Below, one piece after another: positions 12,901-26,092 of a DNA stretch of 64,000 bases; position 1 is the first letter of the stretch, and the number at the start of each line of letters is the position of its first letter. The stretch comes from Nemopilema nomurai. Its lineage: Eukaryota > Cnidaria > Scyphozoa > Rhizostomeae > Rhizostomatidae. Location: assembly GCA_003864495.1 (NCBI GenBank), contig ML133471.1, forward strand, positions 1,398,001 through 1,462,000. The letters run 5' to 3'. A program made the position numbers and the translations under genes. The notes under the pieces were generated by a model that saw only the letters and a program-made list of their open reading frames with translations, searched no databases and was not told the DNA's origin.

Positions 12901-15900
12901 AAGAGGCACTCTCTCTTATTGAATCTACTATGAAAATGCTTTGCTGAAGTGTGACAGTGCGCATGGCAGTCTACTGGGGAAGCAGCCAATGTTCTTCGTG
13001 CTGCTGACCCTACCTCACTGCTGAAACTCTTCGATGACGGTCCTTTTTGCGCTGCCGAGAAGGACTAGTTCTAAGTTCCAATGACAGAGCAAGAAACACT
13101 TTGATCCGTCAGAGAGAACGTTGTTTTTCTCCGAATCAACCAGACTACAATGAGAAATAAAACGACCTATCGCATAGATGGATCGTTGCTTGATTTCCAA
13201 AATTCCCCTGATATCTCAAAGACTCATTTTGCGTTCAAATGTAAATGGAATTTATAATTTGAGAGTTTCGTTGCTCTTTATCATTTTTGCTTTCCTGGAT
13301 GATCACATCCATAGCATCTTCGATCTAAATGAAATTTGCTCAAGCCCGCGTAACTTCTGGCATCTTTTCTCGTTTATAGTGTTACTGATAATCGAGAGAT
13401 TTCTATCGCCAAAGATAACAGAGGCTCCAATAATTTATTCCAATTAGAAGATGCCTCGTTGATATTAGATGGCTGGCAAAATTTAACTATTCACCCTTGA
13501 TCAAACATTTTTGATGACTTTCCCTAATCAAAATAATGCAACTGTTTGAACTGTTAATTAGCATCAATGTTAGTTCTAAAGGAAGTTCAAAGTATTTTCT
13601 TTTCCAAAATGCAATCGCAGCAAAAGAATGCTCAATGGCTGCATTTTTGCATTTTGCAGGGCCAGTTGGTCTACGCTAACTATGGTCGAACGAAGGACTT
13701 CAAGGCACTAGAGAATGCGGGTATCAGCATCAAAGGCAAGATTGTCCTTATGAGGTATGGGCCTACCGCTAGAGGCACAAAGGTGAGTTGAGCAATAAAA
13801 TTACATGTATTATAGGCGTAAGAGTGTACTGCAGAAGGACACATCGAGATTGGAAGAATTTTTTCGGTAATAAAGGGTGAGATGATGATCGGAAATTCAA
13901 CCAGTTTAGGCGTTCACACTAAGGCTTCACATATTTGCTTCTCCTTTATTCTGCAACGTGCCTGCTATTTCAACAGTATACATGGCCTTGTTGACAAAGC
14001 TGTGTAAATTTTACATTTAGATTCTACGGTGCTCAGTGTATTTGTCTGCAAACGTGATGGTACCCTAAGGACTCAGTCTGAGATGGGGGTATTTACTGCG
14101 TCGTTCATAAGAAATCGTGCAAGTTGAAATGACTTAAGCTATTGTACTTCTTGATCCCTAAACTTGTTGCCATCGAATTATTCATTTACTTAAAAGCAAC
14201 TTTGATTTTGGTTTTTATGAGTCAACGATATTTTTAGGTAATGCGCTTTCTTTGTTCTGATATTCTCAGGTTTACAACGCCCAAACAAGGGGAGCGGCTG
14301 GGTGTCTCATTTTTTCAGACCCTGAAGAATATAATCCTTTTGGAAAAGATGTGCAGTATCCCAAAGGCTGGGAACTTCCCGACACTGGAATCCAACGAGG
14401 AACCATTATACGGCGGCAAGGGGATGCCCTATCCAGGGAATACCCTTCGAAAGGTCAGTGGATGTAGCAAAGCTGATGTTCTTTATTACACTAGTCTGCT
14501 ATTCTTAACCACTTTTATATTCCAAATTTGATAAATGTAAGTAAAATACTAATTTCTAACTATGATAAGATATGTCATCATTTTTGTCCACTCATATAGA
14601 CTTTCGAAGGAGCAGAGGGGGTTCCCAAATGCGTCCGTTTTGTATGCTTTGGGTATTAATGAAATTTGTGGTGGGCCCCCAAGCAGATTTAGCTTTCTAT
14701 TTCTAACTTAAAAATTCACTTATAGCTAATCTGACATCAGCACTGTTGAGTATTAAATTATGCGCCTGAGTTTATATAAAAGCAGAGTTTGTTATGTAAG
14801 CAATTTTTTGACATAAAATCTTGACATAACTTGTAAGGGAAAGAAGGATAGTAGCTAGCATCATTTTAGAAATATTTCTGAGGTTTTGAACGTTCTAGCC
14901 AGGCATTTATCAGCTGCAAACAGTCAGGCTCTTTTCTGCGAAAGGCTCTCTTACTAAAAGTTTTTTGAGGATAAAAAATCAGATTCCTTCCATTTCCAAA
15001 TGTTTTGTTGTTGACTTCCCCCCATCTTTTCCAGTAGCACACGATGCTATTGATACGTGGAATTGATCAATTGAATGATTGAAAGACCGATCGATTGATC
15101 GATTGACTGTAATGATTGATTGATTGCTTGATTGATTGGTGGCTTTTCTTCGTTTTAGAGGGTTTTTACCGGGCAAATATAACAAAGGCCACACCTCTGC
15201 CAACAATTCCTTCGCAGCCTATCCAGTTCAAGCAAGCTGCGGATATGCTTAGGTCTTTATTCATCAGCCATTATAAAATTCACCAGCCATTACAAAATTC
15301 ATCAGCCATTACAAAATTCACCAGCCATCACAAAATTCATCAGCCATTACAAAATTCTTCGATGCCGTAACCGACTGCACACATTTTCCATTTCAAACAA
15401 TGTTGATCTTTTTTAATCATAGACCGATGTTTATATTTGTAAAGCTTGTGATCACTGGGACATAGAAGCTACGTGTAGGGTGTACACCCAAAATGCTTTG
15501 AGGGTTAACGGGGTTGACTTGTCTGCTTCTGTAGATATGAGTGGGAAATATGTAAATATTGACTAGAAGTTGCTTGGGTGTTTTATGCGATTCAGTAAAC
15601 ATTGTTGGAATGAACATAGAGCTTTGCACCATACTCATATATCAAACGTGATTTTTCCAAGCACACCCGATTGATCGTTTTTTAGCATGTTTCCCTGAAG
15701 CTGATTTGTCTCGGCTCGACAAGAAGAAAGCAATGCGTCAGGCTGCACGATTTTCGATTTTCGTGTCATTTGTTGTTGTTACGTATCTTCCAATGAAGAG
15801 TGACAACAGCAACAGCCGTGTCGAACATCCTGGCTTCCTTGCATTGATCAAAGCATTGTGGAGCTCTATAATGCCTAGGCCTTTATCCGTTGGGTGTTAC

Positions 15901-18900
15901 GTTTCACTATTTTCTTCAGCTTATATGGTGAATCTGTTTCTCTTGATTGACAGAAATATGGATGGGATGACGGGAGCAACCGATTTCCAGGGTGACGGAA
16001 ACTTTGTGTACCGAATGAACTCCACACTGTAAGTTAACCTGACTAGTAAACAAGTAAACAAACCGTGGGAAGCATGGCCCACCAATTACACTTCTGTGCC
16101 GTGCTGTGGGGCACAACATACCTTACATGATTCTATAAGTAACAGTTCAACAGGCCCTGGAAATTAACTTGCAGTTTAGCAACTTGATTGTTGTATCCAA
16201 GCTTATTTGATTTGAATGCCTTAATGGCACCTTAAAGGAGCTAATGCTCTCATTCACGTTCCAAATCTACTCATGCCCATGTTTCAATTTATGGTCGATT
16301 TCACCTATTAGGTGACAGGTAGTATCATGAAGCTTGTCCTGTGTCTACCTTTTTATGAGAAAAGTTCACAAATTAAAGCTTAATAAAGATATGCACGATT
16401 ACCTTTCTCAAATTTCTATACTTTTTTTTCGTTATTGATGTCTGCTTACGCCGTGATTAAACTTCTAACTTACCCGTTTGTCGCTGATTAGAAAGCAATC
16501 TGGATTCCTCTTTCTTGTCTCAGGAACGTATCTATGTCCGTCTATACTAAGCTCGAGTCTAGGCCGACTTATACAGTATCTGGAATGATATTTGGCAAGA
16601 CGGAACCAGGTGGGTTTCTTTGTTTGACTGTGCTTCACAATATTCCTGTGCCATTTGAACAAAAGAGTTACTGCGAGAGGGGTGATTGAGCGAACAGCCG
16701 ATTTATCCCACATTGAAAATAATTCCTCTTTGGGGGTTGAGAGCCATTTGACTTGTTATGACCCTAAATTGTTGTATAATTTAATTTCTTGACTTGCCAA
16801 AGTCTTATTTTACGTATAACTCTTTCTTTTTGCCGCGTGCCTCAAACCTTGATGATTTGACCGAATGGGAGTATTAAAACATAGTCATTCACTTGTAGCC
16901 ACTATGCCACTAAGACAATTTAAGCAGTCCCTGAACAGCTTTCTTAAGCCTGGCATAGACCAGAGTATTTTGCTTAGCAAGATACCATGAACGACACCTC
17001 GCTGAAGCAATATGCACCTGGCTTTAAACAACTTGAGGCTATCTGGACTTTAAGCCTCACCACATGATACTTATTTTTGAGTTGCCCATTGCACCCCAGA
17101 CAGTCATCTGCATTTGGTTGATGTGGATTTTCAAGCATTTTGGGTAACGACCGAGTTTATCTGCAGCGTATCTGCATTTTTTTCAGACCGCCTCGTCCTT
17201 CTTGGAAACCACCGTGATTCTTGGGCATATGGGGCTGGTGATGCCTCAAGTGGGCAGGCAGCCATGCTAGAGATCGCAAGATCCCTCGGGAAGATGAGAA
17301 AAACAGGTATCATGTGCTATTTTCCTTACATCCCTTCACTGCTATAGATTCAATTTGATGGTAGCTTCTAACCCTTGCAATTGATTTCCATAAAGTAGCG
17401 CCTTAAGTCGAGAATCGTTGTACGTAGATGAAAAGAATCATATCAAATGTCGAATATGTGAAACGTGTTCTATTTATAACGCATATAAAGGTCCCTGCCT
17501 CTCTTTGTTGTCAAGTGGCTTTGAAAAGGTTTGCTCATTAACCAGACTTGTTTTAATTTCTTGTTCTGACGTTCTAGGCTGGCAACCACGAAGGAGCATA
17601 ATGCTTTGTAGCTGGGATGCGGAGGAGTTTGGGATTCATGGCTCCACAGAGTGGGTCGAGGTGTGTTCCATCAAAGGACATTATCTTGTTTAATATCTGG
17701 CCAAAAAGGCCTGGATTTTTCATTATTTGAATATTTAATTGAGTAAATATTTACTCCTGCTCTCGTAGCTGACTTTGTCTATGCACAGGCTCCTTTTGCC
17801 GTATATGGATATGTTTAAAAGAGGTGATAAATCATACAAAACACTATTTTTACAGAAGCAAGTTTTAGAAAATGCAGCTGTATCTTATTACGCCGAGACG
17901 TTGTGTCTAAGAAATGAACAAAGCATGAAGACCGAAAGCTTTAGTTTGGACCCAGCATGGTGGCTGTTTGCATGTGGAAGCCAAGGCTTCAAGTTTCGAC
18001 AACAGTGAACTTCTTTCGGAAAAGAAGAAGTCCCTTTGCGTAAACAAACAGGAAGCAGTGCTTTTTCTCCGTGTTACAGAGTCACAAAATTTGTCTGTTT
18101 GATAATGCAAAACTGTGACATCATGCAAACCAGTCCTTTTTGAAGGAACATCTTTTTATGAACTTGCGAACTTACATTCGGCATTTTTGTCCTGCTGTAG
18201 TTGACACCTTTCTTACCAGATTTTTCCAGGTGGTATACTTATGTTCTTATGATTGCAAACGTGTTTTCTTCAAAATCCTTTCAGGACCATGCGACAATGC
18301 TCCAAGAGCGTGCCATTGCATACCTGAACGTTGACATTGCCGTAGAAGGTACATTTCTTGTTGCGTTGTCCAAAATTCCAGAATAAGTTGTCTGTTTGCA
18401 CCTTTTACAGTACATAGGACGGTTTCACTTCTCTTTCTTCAAGCATGAAACGCACTTCTACTTTTCTCGTATTTTACTTGTCTTTTAGTATTATGGAATC
18501 TATGATAACTATAACTATATGCAAATGATAACTATAATACTAGCGCTGCAAGTGCAGATAATCAAATCCAATCAAAGCCCTGTGCAGTTCGAAGTAGACA
18601 AGCCGACAAGAAGTATTTTCACATTGTTCAATAACTAGACTATGTTATGTTTAAATTTATGCGTAGATGATGGCAAATATATACATTTATTTATATCACC
18701 AATGTATAAGGTGATATTAGATTTATCTAAACATCTTTGCCTGTTTGAAATCTCGACCATTGCCTTATTCAAACATGGCTCACAGTTTTTGGTAAGTGCG
18801 CAACTGGAATACCATTCCTTTTGCAGGTAATTACACTGTTAGATTAAGGGGGACTCCGGAACTCGACAATGCATTTTTTGAAGCAACGAAAAAGGTTTGT

Positions 18901-21900
18901 ATGGTCAATCTTGTATCTGGCCATTGATTAAAAGTTTTTGCTTTTTGGAGAATCAAGAGTATGTAAATTTCAATACTTTTTACGCATCGATTGCGTTGAT
19001 AGGTAGGGGGTCGGTTTTCAACTACCCTTTTTATTACAAACATATTTGTTCTTTATTGAAAACTTGGTCATGTTTTTGCATTGTTTGGTAGTCGCTCCCT
19101 CGAGAATGTCTATTCATTCATTTTGAATGATTTCTCTGACGCAAGTGGCCTAAAAATCCCTGAATCATCAATTTACTTTCAATTGCATTGCAAAGAGCTA
19201 ACTATCAAATTTTGTCAATGCGATAGGGATGACACCATCCTTGAGCCAGTGCTACGAAACTTACTTTGATCATCTTTCGAGCCTTAAGAAAGAAATATAA
19301 CTGACGCATGCGCACCTATTGATCAGTTCTCATTCGAAACGTCCGATAGCCTACTGTGCACTCACAATGGTTGAATTGGATGCAAAGAGTGACTTCCTCA
19401 AGGCATGACACCTTGCACAAGTTGAAGCGTCGATTGAAAATTCAAATGACAGTAGCTTACGGAAGTCAGACAAACGCAAACAACATAACATAACAGTAAC
19501 AAAATCTATAAGTATAAACTATTTAGTAGTTTATCCCATAGCACCATAATGCTAGAAGATATGGCTTATCGATTGATTAAGATTTAATAATCTCACTAAC
19601 TGTTGTAAAGAATTCTTTGGTCTGTCGGTGAAAAGCTCTTAGAACCAAATTAAAATTTCCGTGCAAGGCAATACAATGTGAATGCTGATTCTTTACAGGG
19701 TCACAAAGGCCTCGTTTTGTCAAAAAGAGACAAGTTTTCTGCGAGGACTAACTTTTGCTTCCTTGGGCCAGCAAGACATAAAGCGAATCAATAAAAAACA
19801 AAAAAAGTTGTTGATAACGAATGGACACTAGCGTCGTCCCCCGTTTCCTTCAACTCTGCTCTTCCATGAATGAATGGAATTGCAAAGTGCTCAGTTATGT
19901 AAGACTCAATCCAAGTAAATTAAGATTAAGTATCGTACAGCCAAGTATTGATATTTTAATTTCGGCTAGATCACGGCTATTTGCTCGAGGTCCTGGTGTA
20001 TCAGCTCTTGTTTCCCCTTGGGATTACACAAGTCCATATCAAGATACCGCCTGACTCAATTCGATATCTTTTAACGCGCCTTCGCTTCACCTTCGCTTCT
20101 CCTTCGCTCTAGCGCTCATTCTGATTTTCTACGGGTGTTAGCACCGGAATAAGAACAGGAGTTGCCTTAATCCCGACTGGGATGCGAGTGAAGGCCGCCA
20201 GAAAGGGCCGTCATTATCGTCTAATACCACACTTTCATCCTACCTGAGTTTCATGGTTTCTAGGATGCTTGTCGATGTTTTAGAGATCTGTGCACAAAAT
20301 GAAACCAATTCAGATTTCGAAGTGGCAACCCAATGTCCCTTTTTTACTTCCTCCTTGCATGCCCCAAACTCGTTTTACAAGTTCCCTGACTTCTTACCGA
20401 CTTTTTGACAGGTTCCTGCACCAGATGACAATAAAATAAGCCTCTTCGATGACTGGCTCAAAAAGAATCGAAATCCAAGTGCACCAAGTGAACCATCGTA
20501 AGAACACGCTGCAAATCTTTTCATAAAATGATTTGTGTCATCTGTCTCGCCTGAAATGTTTCACTCACCATTATTTCGGGTGTTTCTGAAACATGATGCA
20601 TCTGTGTTGTTTTTGTGATTGCTTTTGCTCTAGTTGTTGTTGTTGCTGTTACTGTTGTTGTTGTTGCTGATGTATATCAATAGCAACAGCTCTACATTGG
20701 CCTGTCAGAAAAATGTTGTTATTGCTAGACTTAAAATAGAATTCTGTGTCGCTTCTTTTTTGTTGGTTCAATGTAAAATGTAAAAGTAAATATGGCCGTT
20801 GTCGGTCGTATCGTAATCCTAACTTTTTTTCATTAACTTCAGAATTTTGTTTTAAGAAGTCGGAGGTTTTTGAATAGTGAACAGGTAGACACATTTAAGA
20901 AATTTGGAGAAATTTGGAGAAATTTAAGAAATTTGAAGAAATTTAAGTACATTGTTCAAGTGTGGTTTGTTTGTATCCATGTGTCCTATTTAATTAACCA
21001 GTGGACTAAAGAACTCAGCAAAATTCCATCTCAGAAAATACGCCAATTTTTAATTAGACTCGAATTGAATTTTTGCAACCACATCGATAACGATATTTAA
21101 AGCGCACTATCGAGAGAGCGGTGCCAAAGCAAAGCTAGTCAAATAACCTCTCTGGCAATTGTGTTTACTTCTAGAACAATAGTTGCAACATCTGGCAGCG
21201 ACTACAAGCCGTTTTATCAGACAATTGGCATCTCATGTGTGGACCTCCGTTATATGTTCGCCAAGGTTTGCATGTCTTTGATTTAAAAGAAACACAATCC
21301 TGTTCACATCGCTGTTAATATAAGCAGCCATCATGAAGCAGCCTCGATGACCGCACGCCCTTTACGTTTAGAAATGCCATTTTACAGTGATTCTAAACCA
21401 CTCCCACAAGATCTTATCTTCGAGTTTGAGTTTTACATTTTTATTAACTTTTATAACTTGTAAGTACTTCAAGTGTGGCGAATTATACATACATACATAG
21501 TGAACCTTAGAAGAAAGAAGAAATGATACTTAAGAGAAATGAGATAATCTCTCCTAGCCCTTTTTCGTGTTGCCGCTGATGTTTAGATAGCAGTTCAGTT
21601 AATTTACAATATTGAAAACGTAAGACACATTATGATTTTATTCTATATTTCCATTGTTATCCCAGACAAGACACTTTTAACTGTCCCTCATCATTACACT
21701 TCAAATTTTACTATCTGCTATGCTTGATATCTCTTCCATGTCCCGTTTATATTCTTATATTTACTGGTTTGTGTGTTTGTATTTCATTCACTCAGATAAA
21801 GGGCACAAAGTATCCGTACATGTACCCTATGTACCACTCAATGCACGAAACTTTCAAATGGATGCAGACATACGTCGACCCAGACTTTCGTTACCACCTT

Positions 21901-24012
21901 ACTGTGGGCAAGATGTGGCTGAAGCTTGGCTTGCTTCTTGCTGATTCGCTCGTTCTGCCATTCAACCTATCACGTGCCGCTGCCAAGGTCAAATATTTCG
22001 CCGGGAAGTTCCAAAAGGACCACCAAAAGTACCTAAGTCCTCATGGCATTACCTGTGGTAGGTTCTTTTTGGATGCCTAGCTTCAGCTCCGTTGACCTAT
22101 TGGTCTTGATCAGGTTATTGAACTGAGCATGTTACACTAACACGCTCCTTGGGTTACACGCCTGTTTGCGAGAATTGTGCCTCGGTTTGGCTGCACACTT
22201 CAAGGCAAAATGTATTGGCTAGTCATGCTGCACCTTATGGCATCTGTTTAATAATGCAGTTTAAAGACTGTGCATACCTAAGTTATTTTGCAGCGAAGCT
22301 GAGAAGCATAGGAGAGGAAGGAGAGAAGGCAGGAAAGGAGAGTAGGAAGAATTTTTTGCAACTCGAGGCCACTATTGGGTAGCTAAAAAAGAGAATGTGG
22401 ACACCAAGTTAAAAGCAATTTTACTTCCGGCTTTTCTGATTCTAAGTCGAGGCTAGATATTATTGTGTGTTTATCTTGCCATCTGTACTTGGATAAGTGT
22501 AAGCTATCTAAAAATTAAATCCCTTCTTTATCGAAGAACTACAGAAGGATCATTTTCAGTTTAGGGGAGTTATTTGCGCAATGCTAGTAAAACATGTGAT
22601 TGGAAGAAAGAAAATGTTTAAAGTCTAGAACTGTAAATCCTTTCTCGAACAGTACTCTAAAACTATTTTGCAAGATCCCTGGAAAGGGAACGAAATGTTT
22701 TTGGTATGATATTTCCAGTATTGAGAGCTTGCTGATGAATTTGAGACTTCAAGATCTGTTCGCTGTTGCGACGACATATTAATGTTAAATTCTGTTTGAC
22801 AAAAATATTTGTCCAGGTTCTACTTCTTGTGAAAGCAGTTATTTTTGTTTTATATCAGACCTTCTTGTACAAGCGGCTGACAATCTGACAAAGTCCGTTG
22901 CAAGCTTTGAAAGTAGGATGAAGAGCGTGGATTTAAAAGAGTAAGAATGCTTTTACATTAATGTTTATCGATTGAATAATGAAAAAGGAACGTACATCAT
23001 TACCACCAAATTCTACTTGTATAATCGATAGATCTCTATGGATAGGTAGACATTAGTTAATTCAAAGGCACTTATATGTTTTCTACTCTTTTCCATTGTC
23101 TGCTCTTTTTGCTGGAAATCGACTTTGATAATGAAATTTGAAATAATGATTTTTATTCTACTAATAGATATTCTCTTGCTTTTGTAGATTTTTTTTGTTA
23201 GACTCAAGAAAATTTGTCTCTTCTATTGAGGGCATGTCTGCCATTTTTCATTGTTCTTAACGACGAATTCGTTTTAGTCCTCTCCAGGTAAGGATGTTGA
23301 ATGACAGAATACAGAACTACCAACGTCAGTTCATTCATCAAGTTGGGACAATGGGGAGAGACGACTTAAGGTAACGCGATAACTCAAGGTAGTAGCTGTA
23401 TTGTTGGAATTGATTGAGGCCTTGGCGTGTGCGTTTGCGTGTTGACGTATCGCTCACGTAAAGAAACCCAGACCGCGAGATTTGCAAAAAGATAACCTAA
23501 TCAGAGTTTAGTGATTAATAAATAGGTTTTTTGATTTTGACTGTTTATAATCACTCATTAGCGAAATAATCAGGGGGTATTAGCAAAGTAGAAACATGGA
23601 TATTGCATTTTGACTTTTCGTATTGACCTTGTGAAATTCCATATTAGTGTCTATTGAAAACTATAAAGGTTTTCTCACGAATCAAAATAGTTAAGAAGCA
23701 TCTCATTAGAGAATGTTATTAGTGACTCACTGCATTTTTGTCGCACTTTGGACTAGATGATTTGGAGCATAGCCATTATGAACTAGGTGTCTCAGAAATG
23801 TTTGTAATCAAAGATTTTTTTACAGAAATGTTGTGTACGCAACTCGAGGAAACCAAATGGTAAGTGGTAACAGGTTTTCCGGCCTTGGACAAGCGATATA
23901 CCGGGCCCACAATGGCATCGACAAGGACTGGGACGAGGTGAAGAAGCAGATGATGCTTGTCGTCTATCACTTGCAAGCCGGCGCGGCATCGTACGAGCAG
24001 CTGACCGTGTGA
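6965..24012 (+). CDS. Glutamate carboxypeptidase II-like M28B metallopeptidase (PSMA/NAALAD family), 17 exons
   Basis: Type II membrane zinc exopeptidase. Exons: 6965-7212, 10496-10778, 13660-13782, 14270-14453, 15159-15252, 15954-16028, 16524-16609, 17187-17306, 17578-17660, 18285-18348, 18827-18894, 20412-20497, 21175-21265, 21796-22057, 22859-22940, 23278-23370, 23826-24012. All introns are GT-AG, every phase closes, and the sum is 2229 bases (742 residues; human FOLH1 has 750). Exon 1 gives a short cytoplasmic tail and one membrane span (residues about 12-38). Next come the PHLAGT block, the protease-associated domain ([24 protein letters not shown]), the catalytic core and the C-terminal dimerisation helices. 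Both zinc ions' ligands are present: His in GNHRDSW, Asp in YGAGDASSG, Glu-Glu in DAEEFG, Asp in NVDIAVEG, His in YHSMHE. Residues that bind the substrate glutamate in PSMA are changed (see findings), nearer to NAALADL1. Substrate is therefore uncertain. Confidence 0.95.
7213..10495. other. Intron 1 of the carboxypeptidase gene
   Basis: A 3.3 kb intron between the membrane-anchor exon and the first ectodomain exon. It has a GC-richer block at 7745-8165 that may be a retrotransposon LTR remnant. At 9130-9200 there is a 'gtaaattcccgcatataagaacc' type block reminiscent of dispersed repeats in cnidarian genomes. The 120-codon minus frame at 9456-9818 matches no family I know. No nested gene is supported. 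Confidence 0.5.
7745..8165 (+). mobile_element. Possible LTR remnant with primer-binding-site-like end
   Basis: This block is clearly richer in GC and CpG than the intron around it. It ends with ...TTCACA followed at once by GTGGCGACTAGGATGC, which resembles an LTR 3' end (CA) followed by the TGGCGAC... primer-binding site of Ty3/gypsy-type elements. I find no gag-pol reading frame and cannot define the 5' TG end or a target-site duplication, so this could be a decayed or solo LTR or unrelated unique sequence. Confidence 0.25.
10870..11095. repeat. CT-rich microsatellite (CTCTCTCTG-type)
   Basis: A strongly pyrimidine-rich tract of degenerate 'ctccctctctctgct' units inside intron 2 of the carboxypeptidase gene. 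Frames through it (10844-11165) encode only Leu/Ser/Pro low-complexity peptide and are not genes. Confidence 0.85.
11172..11305. repeat. 16-bp minisatellite, eight perfect copies
   Basis: The unit agacatgcttgcgttt is repeated eight times with no visible change, then breaks into 'agacacg'. It lies about 80 bases past the CT-rich tract in intron 2 of the carboxypeptidase gene. Perfect identity suggests a recent or actively homogenised array. Confidence 0.95.
15040..15140. repeat. Degenerate GATTGATT tetranucleotide repeat
   Basis: Imperfect tandem 'attgattgat/cgattgatcg' units directly upstream of the acceptor (15157-15158) of carboxypeptidase exon 5. The run reaches almost to the polypyrimidine tract of that exon. 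Confidence 0.7.
15265..15359. repeat. 19-bp tandem repeat, five copies, next to a splice donor
   Basis: Five successive 19-base units of the form cagccattacaaaattcac, with t/c changes at the last base and single changes within units. The array begins 12 bases after the end of carboxypeptidase exon 5 (15252), inside its intron. An ORF through it (15116-15370) is partly exon and partly repeat. Confidence 0.9.
20632..20669. repeat. TTG/CTG trinucleotide microsatellite
   Basis: Interrupted gttgttgttgctgttactgttg run in an intron of the carboxypeptidase gene, after the exon ending at 20497. Confidence 0.8.
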
Positions 24013-26092
24013 CGTATCTTGACTAAGTCGACAAGTCGATGTAAGCACGATTTGGACGTTGTGCTTCGATCCACACGCTGTATTCTATACTTAGCATGTT
24101 GTGCATGCGTATTATGCTGGCGTCCTCTTCAAGCTGCCTTTGTTCTGGATTTTCGTTGCTGTTTATTATCTGTGGCTTCTACTTTTGACTAATTGCAATG
24201 CCTTGTTTCTGGGACTGTCCTGACATGACTTAGGGATGTGTGGTAGTATGTATGTAGTAAGGCTGCTTTCTATAGGTCTTGTTTATAGAGATTACCATGA
24301 ATACGTAATGCGATTTTATTAACTCAATTAAGAATTATACCTTTCCAAAATAACAGCAATGTAATAAGTATCTTCAATGATTTTATTGTCTAGTACTTTA
24401 AAGAAGAAGAATTCACAGATTTTAAGTACATTTCTACTCATGTTACGAGAAAAGAAACAGAATCATAAACATTTATCGATCTACGATTATTGCACTTGCT
24501 GGCATTATCTGCCTTGAATCACATCTCTTCATGTCTCTTCATGTCTCTTCATGTCTCTTTATGTAAACAGTGGAATTTAATAATTGAAATTATACCGTTT
24601 CTGTGTTATAATGTTACACTTGGTTTGACTACAAACCTTCATCAATAGCTGCTTTTATTGCAGTTTGACTATTCTGTTTGATTATCTTTAATTGTTTTCG
24701 TTTTATTATCTTTGAGTTGCACAGTAGATTTTAATAGCAAACAGTGAGCAGTTGGGATTGTGCAAAATGCTCAAAACGGCTTTCCAGTTTTTAAACTAGT
24801 TATCTTGACTTTAGAAGTTTCTTATTTTCTGGAACTTTTTGTTTATTCTTGGTCTTTACTCCTCGATTCCACTCTGAGTTTCCGCGACTTGCATAAAAAT
24901 AGACCTGGCTGCTTTCCACCTGTTCACCAAGGGTATCGCTAGAGAAACCTTCTGCAGCTAAACAAACCCCGATTTGCGGCAAGCTAATTGCTTTTTTTGA
25001 GGTGCACACGAGGTTAGTTTTTATCGCCAAGAGTGCCAAGAGGCATATCAAAATAACTTTTTCAATAGTTTTCTTTTCACGCCGTGTAGTCGTGCAATTA
25101 TTCACTTTAGTAGTCCTGGAGATGCATCTGATGATACCAACATCAACCTTTTCTATCGACTCCAAACAGATGAAATTTTTCGATAAACGTTTTTTCTACA
25201 GAAATGACATAGAAAAACAGAGTATATCTAAAAAATTAAGAAGCAACAAAAAGTCGCTCTTGACTTATTGAAGCAATAGCAAAAATGAATCATTAACTTG
25301 CATTTTAATTAATCCTTCAGTGCATGCCAAAAATGTTAAGCTTTTCTCTTTTAAATTCCATGTAGAAAGTACCAGTATTATTTCCAGCCCTAACTAGATT
25401 TCCATTATACCCTGACAAAAATTTCCGTCGCATAAATTTTATGATAAAGTTATAAAATGAATCATAATTTCAAAGCGCGATCCAAGATTAAAATGAAATA
25501 GTTGTAATAAGGAGAATGAACAATCTAAAGAAATGGCTGGGAGACTCTTTCAAAAGATTTCAAAGATATTAAGAGCAAAAGTAATAAGGATGTTTCATTT
25601 CACGAATTCAAATCAACAATTCGCACGACAAATAATCGATGGTTATAAGTAATTCAAAACTTTCTGTTCAGTAGCTTCTACGTGAAATTTATAGACTTTA
25701 AGATATGAGAAAATTTTCAAAAATCTCTGCGTTGTGTCGGAGAAATGCAAAAAAACAGATTGAAAAGACAAAAAGTTTCATTAGTTACAAAGCAGGATGT
25801 GAGCCTTTTAAACCTGCATATTCGGTTATATCCCGGCCAAATAGAGCCCTGCAAATCCAAACTATTTCATTAGCATCTGCCTTTATATAAAAGTATTAAA
25901 TTGAAGGCTAGTAGCTTTGAATCGAATCGCTTTCTGTTTTGATTTGTTTCCGGTTAGATTGTGAGAAGAGAAGATCGACAAGTTATTCATTCAAAAAATC
26001 GCTATTCATCAATTTCATTTCTAGAAACATATCAATTTATCTTATAAGTGAAATGCCTGTGTGATAACTAGAAAGCATTTAAAGTTAATTTA
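24013..26092. other. Intergenic region between convergent carboxypeptidase and helicase genes
   Basis: The plus-strand carboxypeptidase ends at 24012 and the minus-strand SKI2-like helicase ends at 26093, so both 3' UTRs lie here. I see no canonical AATAAA close to either stop. No ORF has a recognisable domain; the frame at 24800-25165 (minus) looks random. A 10-base repeat lies at 24521-24560. Confidence 0.5.
24521..24560. repeat. Four copies of a 10-base unit (atgtctcttc)
   Basis: The units acatctcttc, atgtctcttc, atgtctcttc and atgtctcttt follow each other in the convergent intergenic region. Confidence 0.8.

Larger units (their letters stand above)
10779..13659. other. Intron 2 of the carboxypeptidase gene
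   Basis: A 2.9 kb intron between the PHLAGT exon and the protease-associated-domain exon. Apart from the CT tract and the 16-bp minisatellite I see no coding exon or known element. The frame at 12253-12495 has no recognisable domain. Confidence 0.5.
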
